Source of the DNA: Planctomycetota bacterium
Lineage (GTDB): Bacteria > Planctomycetota > Phycisphaerae > FEN-1346
NCBI GenBank assembly: GCA_026386995.1
Contig: JAPLMO010000129.1
Span: 1-9,506 of the forward strand
Length of the DNA: 9,506 nt
Direction of reading: 5' to 3'
Of this stretch, positions 1 to 7,211 are shown one piece after another. The stretch's first letter is position 1; each line of letters begins with the position of its first letter. The translations under genes and the position numbers were made by a program. The notes under the pieces are model-generated. The model was not told where the DNA came from. It saw nothing but the letters and a program-made list of their open reading frames with translations, and did no database searches.

Positions 1-86
1 TTCGCCTTGCGAAGCCCCTGCTTCAGCAAGCGGATGGCCGATTGGCGTCTGGCCTCAAGCTCCTCGGCGCTTCCTTTGGGTCTCAT
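1..86 (-). CDS. Partial transposase N-terminus, IS630-like helix-turn-helix (runs off left edge)
   Basis: Reading leftward from an ATG at 84-86, 28 codons are open to the window edge and begin MRPKGSAEELEARRQSAIRL. This is the typical opening of the helix-turn-helix domain of IS630-family transposases and related DNA-binding proteins: a basic start, then an arginine-rich helix leading into the first helix of the HTH. A modest purine-rich site (AAGAG) lies about 5 bases upstream of the ATG. The DDE catalytic domain would lie outside the window, so neither intactness nor activity can be judged. The gene points away from the polysaccharide cluster and probably marks its left boundary or an insertion beside it. 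A stand-alone HTH protein is the main alternative. Confidence 0.6.
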   Translation of the reverse strand, partial: MRPKGSAEELEARRQSAIRLLKQGLRKA

Positions 87-141
87 ACGACTCTTATCGG
101 CAAGCCATTGCCGCGACTTTAGTAATACCGGACTCAATAAT

Positions 142-178
142 CGCCAGACAGCGGCGTTTGGCGTGGTCCGTAGCGGAC
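142..178. repeat. Two small inverted repeats upstream of the nitroreductase gene
   Basis: CGCCA at 142-146 is mirrored by TGGCG at 159-163 (12-base loop), and GTCCG at 166-170 by CGGAC at 174-178 (3-base TAG loop). They lie between the divergent transposase fragment and the nitroreductase gene. They could be the inner part of an insertion-sequence end, a weak terminator or an operator. There is no run of T after them, and the other end of the element is not visible, so no role is assigned. Confidence 0.3.
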
Positions 179-197
179 TGCGGTGCGAGGCATAAAC

Positions 198-1097
198 ATG
201 CGGAGTACTCTGAAAAACATCATCGCCGGGCAACTGGGGTCGCTGCCGGGGGTCAGTCGGCTGTTCTACCGATATTACGTGTACCGTGTTCCCCTGGATG
301 AGAAGGGTCTTCGCGGCCTGATCCAGAAGCGGGGTCACAGCATCGACCTGCGTCTTGGCAGCGGCGAGGGCATTCCCCGGTCGCTGATCAAGAACCTGGA
401 GTTTCTGTTCCGCGAGGTCCGGCGGCGCAACATGCTGGTGGACGAGCCCCTGCGGTGGGCGCTGGAACTGCTGGCGATGGCGAAGTGCGGGCTCCGCCCC
501 GCGCCGGAGGCGGTAGCGCCGCCACCGCGAGCCGGGTGCGGCGCGTTGCCGGAGGAGACGGCGCTGGCGGCCGTGATTCGAGGGCGGCGAAGCGTACGGC
601 AATGGAGTTCGGAGCCCGTGAATGCCGATGAGATTATCGCGGCCATAGACGTGGCCAAGTGGGCGCCTTCGTCCTGCAACCGCCAGGTATGGCAGGCGCT
701 CCTGATCGAACGGGCGGATGACGTCACGTTTCTCCGTGACTACTTCGCCGGGGCGTTTTACGCCCAGGCGCCGTTGCTGGTGCTTGTTTTGGCCAAAACG
801 GCCCTCTACGGCCCAAGCGAGCGGCACTTTGCGTACCTGGACGGGGCGGCGTTTATCCAGAATCTGCTCCTGGTGTTGCATGCGAAGGGGTACGGCGCTT
901 GCTGGCTAGGGTTCACCGGCTGGAACAGCCTAGGCGGCGTGTTGGTCGCCGAGGAGAAGGTCCGCGTGTTCTACGAGTATTTCAACCTGACTCGAGATCA
1001 GGTGCCTGTGAGCCTGGTCGCGGTAGGCCGCCCGGCGTCGACGCCGAAGGCCCCTCCCCGGCAAGGCATTGACAATATTGTCCTGAGACGGAGGTAG
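198..1097 (+). CDS. Nitroreductase-family flavoprotein with N-terminal extension
   Basis: The C-terminal part (about residues 120-299) is a nitroreductase-fold domain: an FMN-phosphate-binding style RGRRSVRQW at 128-136, WAPSSCNRQ at 155-163, the helix and turn DGAAFIQNLLLVL at 215-227 followed by GYGACWLG, and AVGRP at 275-279. Enzymes of this fold bind FMN and use NAD(P)H to reduce diverse substrates; the substrate here is unknown. The first 115 or so residues are an extension not found in minimal nitroreductases, ending in an Ala/Pro-rich linker. The ATG at 198 is preferred over the GTG at 183 because GAGG at 187-190 lies 7 bases before it. Only 10 bp separate it from the pyruvyl transferase gene, so co-transcription is likely. 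No signal peptide is seen, so it is expected to be cytoplasmic. The family call is firm; a role in glycan modification is inferred only from context. Confidence 0.88.
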   Translation: MRSTLKNIIAGQLGSLPGVSRLFYRYYVYRVPLDEKGLRGLIQKRGHSIDLRLGSGEGIPRSLIKNLEFLFREVRRRNMLVDEPLRWALELLAMAKCGLRPAPEAVAPPPRAGCGALPEETALAAVIRGRRSVRQWSSEPVNADEIIAAIDVAKWAPSSCNRQVWQALLIERADDVTFLRDYFAGAFYAQAPLLVLVLAKTALYGPSERHFAYLDGAAFIQNLLLVLHAKGYGACWLGFTGWNSLGGVLVAEEKVRVFYEYFNLTRDQVPVSLVAVGRPASTPKAPPRQGIDNIVLRRR

Positions 1098-1107
1098 TGG
1101 AAACACG

Positions 1108-2259
1108 ATGGCGAAGAAGATCGGTATCCTGACTTACTTCTGGTCGCCCAACCCGGGGACATTCCTCCAGGCGCTGTCAACCCAGCGGGCCCTGGAGAGG
1201 CGGTTCCCAGAGCATCGCGTCGAGGTGATCAACCTTCGGCATCGGCGGATCTACTTCCGGCCGAATCGCCTCGATCTGAAGCCGTCCCACTTCATAGCCC
1301 ATTTCCAACGCCACTTTGCTTACAGCCGGCGGAGGCGGAAGCATCTGCGGCTGAGTCCGAATGGACTCGTGACCGCCAATTACGACGAGGCCGCGGCGTT
1401 CATCGAGGCTCAGCACTACGACCTGATCGTCGTGGGTGCCGACACGGTTTTTCAGTTGCTCGACGCCTACTCGGCCAACGGCCAGCCGCCGATCTACTGG
1501 CTGCCGCCGGCGCTGAAATGCCGTAAGGTGGCGCTGGCGGCCTCGGCAGCCGCGCTCACGTTCGACAAACTCGACGAGGGCCTGCGCCAGCGGCTTGCCG
1601 AGTCGATCCATGCATTCGACTTGGTGGCGATCCGCGACGACCTGACCTACTCGCTCATGGAGGATCTCGGCCTGAAGGGCTCCCCGCGTCTGCGGCGCGT
1701 AGCCGACCCCACCTTTACGTATGACATCGACACGGCACCGGCGGACAACCTTGTCCGGCGTCTGCGGATGGACACCTCGCGACCGACAATCTGCGTAAGC
1801 CTGCCGAGCCGGCCGGATGCCGATGCTATTGTGGACCACTACAAGGCGGCCGACTACCAGATCGTATCGTTCGACCAGGAACGCTCGGCCGACTACTGGC
1901 TCTACAACATTGAGCCGTTCGCGTGGGCCGGTCTCCACCGTTATTTCAGACTTGAGGTCACGGATCGATTTCATGGGTCGGTCTTCAGCCTTCGCAACGG
2001 CACGCCGCTGGTCGGACTCGAGGTCGACAGACAATTCTACACGAAGCACGGGCAGTCAAAGAAGTACAGCCTCCTGAGGCAGTTCGGCCTTGAGAAGACC
2101 AACCACGGGAACCTCGACCGCACCCGCGACATCGGCGACGTGATCCGGATGTGCGACCGCGTGATGGCCACGTTCGACCGCGAGGCCGCGCTGCGCCGAG
2201 CGGAAGAACTGCGGCAAGAGTACCTCCGCATGCTGGACACCGTGGCGGAACTGCTCTAG
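1108..2259 (+). CDS. Polysaccharide pyruvyl transferase family protein
   Basis: This 383-residue protein matches the polysaccharide pyruvyl transferase family (CsaB/WcaK-like), which moves pyruvate from phosphoenolpyruvate onto sugars as a ketal. Visible family landmarks are the N-terminal GILTYFWSPNPGTFLQAL (6-23; usual form GILTY..N.GA.LQA), YDLIVVGAD (104-112), AIRDD (174-178) before a helix ending in LGL, DPTF (200-203), and the C-terminal TDRFHGSVF (285-293), which corresponds to the conserved SFHG loop near the active site. Length is normal and the protein looks soluble. GGAGG at 1090-1094, overlapping the upstream stop codon, lies 13 bases before the ATG, a slightly long spacing. It sits between the nitroreductase and the deacetylase-like gene in the same operon. 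Some members of the family have other roles, so the acceptor sugar and even the donor remain inferences. Confidence 0.9.
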   Translation: MAKKIGILTYFWSPNPGTFLQALSTQRALERRFPEHRVEVINLRHRRIYFRPNRLDLKPSHFIAHFQRHFAYSRRRRKHLRLSPNGLVTANYDEAAAFIEAQHYDLIVVGADTVFQLLDAYSANGQPPIYWLPPALKCRKVALAASAAALTFDKLDEGLRQRLAESIHAFDLVAIRDDLTYSLMEDLGLKGSPRLRRVADPTFTYDIDTAPADNLVRRLRMDTSRPTICVSLPSRPDADAIVDHYKAADYQIVSFDQERSADYWLYNIEPFAWAGLHRYFRLEVTDRFHGSVFSLRNGTPLVGLEVDRQFYTKHGQSKKYSLLRQFGLEKTNHGNLDRTRDIGDVIRMCDRVMATFDREAALRRAEELRQEYLRMLDTVAELL

Positions 2260-2294
2260 CCTTCCCGGTCGCCGGTGCGACCGCACGTGTTCTA

Positions 2295-2299
2295 GGGAG
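2295..2299 (+). promoter_or_regulatory. Ribosome binding site of the deacetylase-like gene
   Basis: GGGAG lies 9 bases before the ATG at 2309 and fixes that start. The 49-bp gap between the pyruvyl transferase stop and this start shows no clear promoter or hairpin, so readthrough from upstream is assumed. Confidence 0.55.
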
Positions 2300-2308
2300 C
2301 GTGAGTTC

Positions 2309-3502
2309 ATGTCGATCGGCACCAGGCTTCGCAAGGAGTGGAGCGTCGTTCAGGCGTACCTGCGAGGCTGGCGCACGCCGCATAGAATCCTCGTCATCGA
2401 GAGCGACGACTGGGGTTCGATCCGCGCGTCCTCTCGGGAGGCCTACGACCGGCTTGTGGCGGCGGGTTATCCGATGGGCCGCTCCGCTTTCGGCGCTGAT
2501 GCCCTGGAGACCGATGAGGACCTCGACCGGTTGTTCAACGTCCTCGGAAGCGTCCGGGATGCCTCCGGCCGCCCGGCCTGCATGACGGCCAACATGGTCA
2601 TGGCCAACCCGGACTTCGATCGCATCCGCCAGCACGACTTCCGGTACTACTTCCACGAGCCGGCCTGCCTGACGCTTGCACGGTCTGCGGAGCGCCAGGG
2701 CGTGACGCGGCGATGGTCGGAGGGGGCCGAGCGGCAGGTCTTTGTGCCGCAACTCCACGCGCGCGAGCATGTGTGCTGGTGGAAGTGGCTGACGGCGCTG
2801 CGGGCGGGCTCCGTGGAGGCAAGGCTCACGTTTGACCTGGGAATGTGCGGCGTGCCGCGCGACGCCTCAAAGGAAGGGCAGGGCTTCTACAGCCCGGTCT
2901 ACCTGGACGATGCGGAACTCGAGCGGCAGGGGGTAGACTTGGCGGCCATGGTGAAGGAAGGGGCCGCCCTCTTCGAGAAGCAATTCGGTCATCGGTCGCT
3001 GACGGCTATCGCGCCCAACTACTGTTGGACGTGCCATGTGGAACACCTGTGGGCCGAGGTCGGCGTGCGGTTTGTCCAGGGCGCGACGCTTCAAGATGTC
3101 GGCAGCGTCTTGCACCAGCGATGTCACTATCTCGGCCAGCGAACCGCAACTGGCGGCTGGTACCTGGTGCGGAACTGTCTGCTGGAACCGTCGGGAGCCA
3201 ACGGCGAGGGGGCCGCGGATTGCTGTCTGCGTCAGGTTGCCTGCGCGTTCCGGATGCATCAGCCGGCGATCGTCTCGTCGCACCGCGTTAACTATGTCGG
3301 GTCGATCATCCCCTCAAATCGCGCGCGCGGCCTCCGCCAACTCCGGAGGCTGCTCGATGCCATTTGCCGCCGCTGGCCCGACGTGCTTTTCATGAGTTCC
3401 CCCGAACTCGGCTGCCTCATCGCCGGACAGAGGGGGGCGAGCGACAATGGACAGGGCGAGGCTCAGCGCGCGGCAGGTTCTCCGCCTGGGGGGCATCGAT
3501 GA
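2309..3502 (+). CDS. NodB-like polysaccharide deacetylase family protein (divergent)
   Basis: This 397-residue protein has an N-terminal strand ILVIESDDWGS (27-37) resembling the first motif of the NodB carbohydrate-esterase fold, where the paired Asp residues (D33, D34) supply the catalytic base and a metal ligand. PQLHAREH (147-154) provides an H-x3-H pair (H150, H154) like the metal-binding histidines, followed by APNYCW (235-240). SSHRVNY (323-329) contains H325, in the place of the late catalytic histidine. I recognise this variant arrangement from uncharacterised proteins of capsule and exopolysaccharide loci annotated as deacetylase-like. The expected role is metal-dependent removal of N- or O-acetyl groups from a glycan. 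No signal peptide is seen, suggesting cytosolic action on a precursor. The last 25 residues are Gly/Ser/Gln-rich and probably disordered. The stop overlaps the next start (ATGA). Fold assignment is likely; activity is inferred. Confidence 0.78.
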   Translation: MSIGTRLRKEWSVVQAYLRGWRTPHRILVIESDDWGSIRASSREAYDRLVAAGYPMGRSAFGADALETDEDLDRLFNVLGSVRDASGRPACMTANMVMANPDFDRIRQHDFRYYFHEPACLTLARSAERQGVTRRWSEGAERQVFVPQLHAREHVCWWKWLTALRAGSVEARLTFDLGMCGVPRDASKEGQGFYSPVYLDDAELERQGVDLAAMVKEGAALFEKQFGHRSLTAIAPNYCWTCHVEHLWAEVGVRFVQGATLQDVGSVLHQRCHYLGQRTATGGWYLVRNCLLEPSGANGEGAADCCLRQVACAFRMHQPAIVSSHRVNYVGSIIPSNRARGLRQLRRLLDAICRRWPDVLFMSSPELGCLIAGQRGASDNGQGEAQRAAGSPPGGHR

Positions 3503-4266
3503 ACGCATTCCTGAAGGCGGCTTACCAGGCTCTGGCATCGGCGATGCGAAAGGTCCTCCCGGAGCCGATACGCGCCCGCCTTAGCGCGGAAGGCTTCAGC
3601 ATCCGGCAGTTCATGAAGGAATCGGCCATGCAGGTCGAGCCGGGCTCGCAGGTACTCGACGCGGGCGCGGGCAACTGCCCGTACAAGGACCTGTTCGCGC
3701 ACACCCGCTACGAGTCGGCGGACTGGAAGGACGGCTCGACGGTCAAACACGACTTCCTCTGCGACCTGCACCAGGTGCCGAAGCCGGACGAATCTTACGA
3801 TGCGATCCTCTGCACGCAGGTTCTCCAGCACGTCGAGTACCCGCAGCAGGTGGTCCGGGAGTTCCACCGCCTCCTGAGACCGGGAGGCCGGCTGTTCCTG
3901 ACAACATGCCAGGGCTGGCCGGTCATCCAGCCGCCATACCACTTCTACAACTTTACGAACTTCGGCCTGATGTCGCTCTTTCGCAATGCGAATCTGCGAG
4001 TCGCGTTCATCCGGCCGCGCGGCGGCGTTTTCTGGAACCTGGGGCACCGGCTCAGGGAACTTCCAATCTACATAACGTCGCAGTACCGGCACAACCTTCC
4101 GGCCCTGCTGTGTCTACTGCCATTCTTCGTCGCCGGCACCGTCGTCTTCGGCTTCTGCGTCCCGCTTGTCTTCCATTACCTGGACCGGATAGACAAGTCC
4201 CGGGCGAGCACGTTGGGCTACGCCTGCTATTGTGTGAAGGATGCGGCGCAGGACCGGGATTCCTGA
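3499..4266 (+). CDS. Class I SAM-dependent methyltransferase with C-terminal hydrophobic segment
   Basis: This 255-residue protein carries the class I methyltransferase pattern: motif I VLDAGAGNCPY (52-62) for SAM binding, YDAILCTQVLQHV (100-112) as motif II, and LLRPGGRLFLTT (125-136) as motif III. An aromatic PPYHFYNFT (145-153) is typical of type-11 methyltransferases from glycan loci. Residues about 199-226 are strongly hydrophobic and may anchor the protein to the inner membrane near a lipid-linked substrate. The ATG at 3499 overlaps the previous stop by four bases, with a G-run 5 bases upstream, indicating translational coupling; an in-frame extension back to 3364 is rejected because it would lie inside the previous gene. 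Methylation of a sugar hydroxyl, or of a small precursor, is inferred. It is the last gene of the plus-strand operon. Confidence 0.85.
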   Translation: MNAFLKAAYQALASAMRKVLPEPIRARLSAEGFSIRQFMKESAMQVEPGSQVLDAGAGNCPYKDLFAHTRYESADWKDGSTVKHDFLCDLHQVPKPDESYDAILCTQVLQHVEYPQQVVREFHRLLRPGGRLFLTTCQGWPVIQPPYHFYNFTNFGLMSLFRNANLRVAFIRPRGGVFWNLGHRLRELPIYITSQYRHNLPALLCLLPFFVAGTVVFGFCVPLVFHYLDRIDKSRASTLGYACYCVKDAAQDRDS

Positions 4267-4280
4267 GGCTCTTCTCAAGG
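4262..4280 (+). terminator. Weak hairpin at the end of the plus-strand operon
   Basis: CCTGAG (4262-4267), overlapping the methyltransferase stop, can pair with CTCAAGG (4274-4280) with one bulged A and a 6-base loop. No T-run follows on the plus strand, so it is at best a poor intrinsic terminator. On the minus strand a T-rich stretch (4292-4302) directly follows the glycosyltransferase stop but precedes the hairpin. The 39-bp gap at 4267-4305 is the convergence point of the two operons. Confidence 0.25.
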
Positions 4281-4305
4281 GTGGTCAACATCCGAAAAAG
4301 AAGTG

Positions 4306-5637
4306 TTATGGCTCAAGGGGGGGCTGGCCGTCCGCGAAGTGGATGGGTAATCTCCCCGGCGGGACGTTGGCACATGGGGGAAACGGCGCCTCGGGCAACC
4401 CGCCGGCGGCGATACGCTCAAGGACTGAAACCAGCACCGGAGCGTTGCGGTCCACGTCGAAGTACGTGTGGATGAAGGCTCGGGCACGGTTGCCCATCCG
4501 GCGGCTCCGGTCGCGATCCCCGAGAAGTCTCACCACGCCGTCGGCCAGTGCCGTGCCATCCTGGGCCGGAACGAGGAGCCCCGTCACCCCGTCCGCGATG
4601 ATCTCCGGCGTCCCGCCAACGCGGGTCGCGACGACCGGTAGGCCGCAGGCCATCGCCTCCATCACCACGTTGGGCAGACCCTCGGCGTGGCTCGCGAACG
4701 CCATGACATCGGCGGCCCGCATATACCTGAGGACTTCCGGCCGAGGCACTTTCCCTGTGATGGTGAAGCGGTCCGCGAGGCCGTCCTCTTGAGCGCGTCG
4801 GCGCAGGTTGGCCGTTTCGTCGCCGTCGCCGATCCACATCGCGGCCAGCCCCGGCCGGCGGCCGGCCAGGCTGCGGAAGGCACTGTAGAACTCTTCGGAA
4901 CCCTTGTTGCGATGGACGTCTCCCGCCGTGAGCATGTATGTGCGGTCGGCGGCCAGGCCGAACGCGGCCCGCGCCGTTGCGCGGTCGGCGCAGAGCCGCA
5001 GATCGTCCAGGTCGATGCCCCGGTAGAACGTGTGGACGTTCCGTGCGTCGGGCGAGAGCGCGAGGATGTCGCGCCGAAGCGCCTCGCTCGTCGTCAAGAC
5101 GATGCTGCTGTGCCTGACGTTGTGCCGCAGGAGGCGCCGGTTCTCGTCCGAGAGGCGGGGCAGCGTGTGCACGTCGCTCCCGATGGCCCAGCAAACGGAC
5201 CGGCGCCGCAGTTGCCGCGCAATGTACTGGGCCGCGTGCGCTGGCGCGCCGAACCCATTCCCCAGCACCAGGTCGAACCGGTGCCTCGCGTGCAGCGACT
5301 CGCACAGCGGTGCGGCTGCCAAGGCGAATGATCGCGACTGGAACCACATGTGCCGGCGCGAACGGATGGAGAAGTAGGGGGGGCGGTACACCTCGATGCC
5401 GTTCCACACTTCGTACCGCTTGACCTGCGCATACGAGGCCAGGCGGGGGATCTTCCTGAACCACGCGGGCACGTAGGCCGTCGGCACGACGACGACCACG
5501 CGTTCCGACAAGCGGCGGAGCCTGAGAAGCAGGTTGGCGAAGAAGCCCCCCGCGGTGGGCCTGGCCCGGTTTGGGAAAAGATGAGCGCCGACGATGACCA
5601 GGATTCGGAGCGGGGTTTTCGGAGTGTCCATGAGCAT
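4306..5637 (-). CDS. Glycosyltransferase family 4 (GT-B fold)
   Basis: This 443-residue enzyme has both halves of a GT-B retaining glycosyltransferase. The N-terminal acceptor domain has the Gly-rich GGFFANLLLRL (30-40), AIGSDVH (151-157) and TTSEALRRD (182-190). The C-terminal donor domain opens with AGDVHRNKG (238-246) and contains the signature EGLPNVVMEAMACGLPVV (319-336), whose E319 and E327 form the E-x7-E motif that contacts the nucleotide sugar, then GGTPEII (341-347). It would transfer a hexose from a nucleotide donor to a lipid-linked oligosaccharide on the cytoplasmic face of the membrane; the sugar cannot be named. The ATG at 5637 is chosen (GAGGG 12 bases upstream); ATG 5631 and an in-frame GTG at 5676 are alternatives. 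The final 30 residues are Pro-rich and extend beyond the usual fold. It is the last gene of the minus-strand operon. Confidence 0.93.
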   Translation of the reverse strand: MLMDTPKTPLRILVIVGAHLFPNRARPTAGGFFANLLLRLRRLSERVVVVVPTAYVPAWFRKIPRLASYAQVKRYEVWNGIEVYRPPYFSIRSRRHMWFQSRSFALAAAPLCESLHARHRFDLVLGNGFGAPAHAAQYIARQLRRRSVCWAIGSDVHTLPRLSDENRRLLRHNVRHSSIVLTTSEALRRDILALSPDARNVHTFYRGIDLDDLRLCADRATARAAFGLAADRTYMLTAGDVHRNKGSEEFYSAFRSLAGRRPGLAAMWIGDGDETANLRRRAQEDGLADRFTITGKVPRPEVLRYMRAADVMAFASHAEGLPNVVMEAMACGLPVVATRVGGTPEIIADGVTGLLVPAQDGTALADGVVRLLGDRDRSRRMGNRARAFIHTYFDVDRNAPVLVSVLERIAAGGLPEAPFPPCANVPPGRLPIHFADGQPPLEP

Positions 5638-5726
5638 CAATGCACGAGGCCCTCGCAATGTTCCTGCCGTTGGCACGCGGCCCTGCCATGTCGGAGTGTC
5701 GGCGGGTTCCGGTCGGGTGAGCCCCC

Positions 5727-5758
5727 GGACCGCCGGGCGCTACGTCCGCCCAGGGTCC
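5727..5758 (-). repeat. Two-step stem-loop spanning the stop codon of the Wzy-like gene
   Basis: An outer stem pairs 5727-5731 (GGACC) with 5754-5758 (GGTCC). An inner stem pairs 5735-5739 (GGGCG) with 5747-5751 (CGCCC). A 7-base loop between them holds the TAG stop. The two stems are separated by internal loops of three and two bases. All ten pairs are Watson-Crick and eight are G-C. There is no T-run downstream, so it is not a standard intrinsic terminator. It could lower readthrough into the glycosyltransferase or protect the upstream mRNA from 3' exonucleases. Confidence 0.45.
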
Positions 5759-7194
5759 GGCCGCAGGGCGGCGGGGAGAAGTTCGCCAGCGGTCGTCGAG
5801 TCCGCTAAGGCGGCCTGGACTTGGTACTGGCGCATGAGCCAGACCACCGCCAAGAAGAACCAGTAGTGCTTGGTCGCCATCCAGTCGCCGCCCAAGTCCA
5901 GCAGCAACAGGTAACCGAGAATGGCACCGGCGTACCATTTCTCGATGCCGCTCCTCATGCGCAGGACCACAACGACCATGGAGATGGCGAGAACGACGTA
6001 GATCCCGCCGCCCATTAAGCCGAGGCAGGCCAGGTTGTCGAAAAAGGCGTTGTGAGCCACCGTGCCGTTACTGGTGCGGAAGCATCGCATGCCCGCGCCC
6101 AGGGGGTGGCTGGCCGCGTACTGGGCGGCTTGCTTGATGAGTTCGAAGCGGGACAAGGCGCTCTTGTCGCGGTACGTGGGATCGATGAGGCGATTCACCG
6201 TGGTTTCCGGCAGCACGTAACTGGCGCCGACAATGACGGCGACCCCCACGAGGGCCAGCCCGGCGGCGATACCTATCACCAGCCACGGCCTCCGCAGGAG
6301 CAGCCGTGGCGACAGCAAGGGGATGAGGGTCGCCGGCACGAGGAAGTAGGCGGCCTTGCGGCTGGCGGTCATAAGCACGCCCACCGGAAGCACGACCAAC
6401 CCGAAGATCCAGACCCAACGGAGGACCCGGTGCGGATCCTTCCGCAACAGGTAGAAGCAGGTGAGGAAACCCAGGCCAAAGATCGCGCCGAGAAGGTTAG
6501 GGTTGACCCCCGGATCCTCGCCGAACGCGACCGTGAAACGCATCGCCCCGGTGGGGGCGAGGCCCAGCAGCCTCGGCAGGACAGCCGTGAGCATGCACGA
6601 GACCGCGAAGGCGCGGAGCGGCCATTGCAGTTCCCGCTCATCCCAGCACAGCGCGAGGAGCAGCGCCATGTAAACGAACAACTGGATCGGCGTCAGTGCA
6701 GCCGGGAGGGCGACATGCGGATACAGCGCCCAGGTGACCGAAAGGAGGGCGACCAGCATGTAGGCGAACAGCGTCAGGGTGATGACGTTGAATAGGCGCA
6801 GGCGTCTCTGGCGGATGATGTACGGGATGCTGCATAGTAGCACCAGCAGGCCCACGCCGCGCTCCGCGCTGACCAACCCCGACATGCCGAGGCCAGTGCC
6901 GATGGGCATGAGTGCCGCCATTAGACAGAGGCCGAATAAGGGACGCCAGAGGATGCCGGCCATCGTCAGCGGAGCCATCAGCACGACGGGCAGGGCCCAC
7001 AGGATGCCCAGCCGAATGGCAATCAGGCTGGCCGCAGCCGCGGCCAGCCAGACGACGAGGTACATGGCCCACATCAGCCACGTACCCTGCGGAGATTCCT
7101 CCGCAGACGCGCTCGCGACTAACAGTTCCCCCTGGGCTCCTGCCGCCATCACGCCGTTCTCCATTATCCCGCCGCGTTCACGCCAGAAGGCCAT
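5740..7194 (-). CDS. Wzy/O-antigen ligase-type polysaccharide polymerase (multispanning membrane protein)
   Basis: This 484-residue integral membrane protein has a soluble N-terminus of about 38 residues and then roughly a dozen hydrophobic stretches, from 39-60 through 440-455. It fits the Wzy_C/O-antigen ligase family: GEDPGVNPNLLGAIFG (225-240) in the central region, TASRKAAYFL (276-285) where the family usually has a SGSR-type motif, a large loop at about 325-385, and HNAFFDNLACLGLMGG (381-396), the conserved HN motif of the family. Such proteins join glycan units at the periplasmic face, either polymerising repeat units or ligating chains to a carrier. Sequence alone does not separate polymerase from ligase. 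The ATG at 7194 is chosen because TGAGAGG (7204-7210) lies 9 bases upstream; the GTG at 7251 would begin inside the decayed ligase remnant. The glycosyltransferase follows 102 bp downstream. Confidence 0.88.
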   Translation of the reverse strand: MAFWRERGGIMENGVMAAGAQGELLVASASAEESPQGTWLMWAMYLVVWLAAAAASLIAIRLGILWALPVVLMAPLTMAGILWRPLFGLCLMAALMPIGTGLGMSGLVSAERGVGLLVLLCSIPYIIRQRRLRLFNVITLTLFAYMLVALLSVTWALYPHVALPAALTPIQLFVYMALLLALCWDERELQWPLRAFAVSCMLTAVLPRLLGLAPTGAMRFTVAFGEDPGVNPNLLGAIFGLGFLTCFYLLRKDPHRVLRWVWIFGLVVLPVGVLMTASRKAAYFLVPATLIPLLSPRLLLRRPWLVIGIAAGLALVGVAVIVGASYVLPETTVNRLIDPTYRDKSALSRFELIKQAAQYAASHPLGAGMRCFRTSNGTVAHNAFFDNLACLGLMGGGIYVVLAISMVVVVLRMRSGIEKWYAGAILGYLLLLDLGGDWMATKHYWFFLAVVWLMRQYQVQAALADSTTAGELLPAALRPDPGRT

Positions 7195-7203
7195 ATCCCC
7201 GTG

Positions 7204-7210
7204 CCTCTCA
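7204..7210 (-). promoter_or_regulatory. Ribosome binding site of the Wzy-like gene
   Basis: TGAGAGG on the minus strand ends 9 bases before the ATG at 7194. It starts only 1 base after an in-frame TAA (7212-7214) of the decayed ligase fragment, so the fragment and the Wzy-like gene may once have been consecutive cistrons. Confidence 0.6.
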
Positions 7211-7211
7211 G

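Noticed and set aside
1177..2049. 290-codon minus-strand open frame opposite the pyruvyl transferase
   Set aside because: Antisense shadow of a well-supported gene; Arg/Val-rich with no family resemblance.
3364..3498. Upstream extension of the methyltransferase reading frame
   Set aside because: It lies inside the deacetylase-like gene; the ATGA overlap at 3499 gives a natural start.
4418..5938. Long minus-strand open frame of about 500 codons across the glycosyltransferase and the end of the Wzy-like gene
   Set aside because: It is in a different frame from both recognisable proteins, is full of Arg/Gly/Pro/Ala runs typical of a shadow frame in GC-rich DNA, and shows no motif.
6052..6795. 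247-codon plus-strand frame rich in Gln, Glu, Arg and His
   Set aside because: Complement of the hydrophobic codons of the Wzy-like gene; this charged composition is what the opposite strand of a membrane protein produces.
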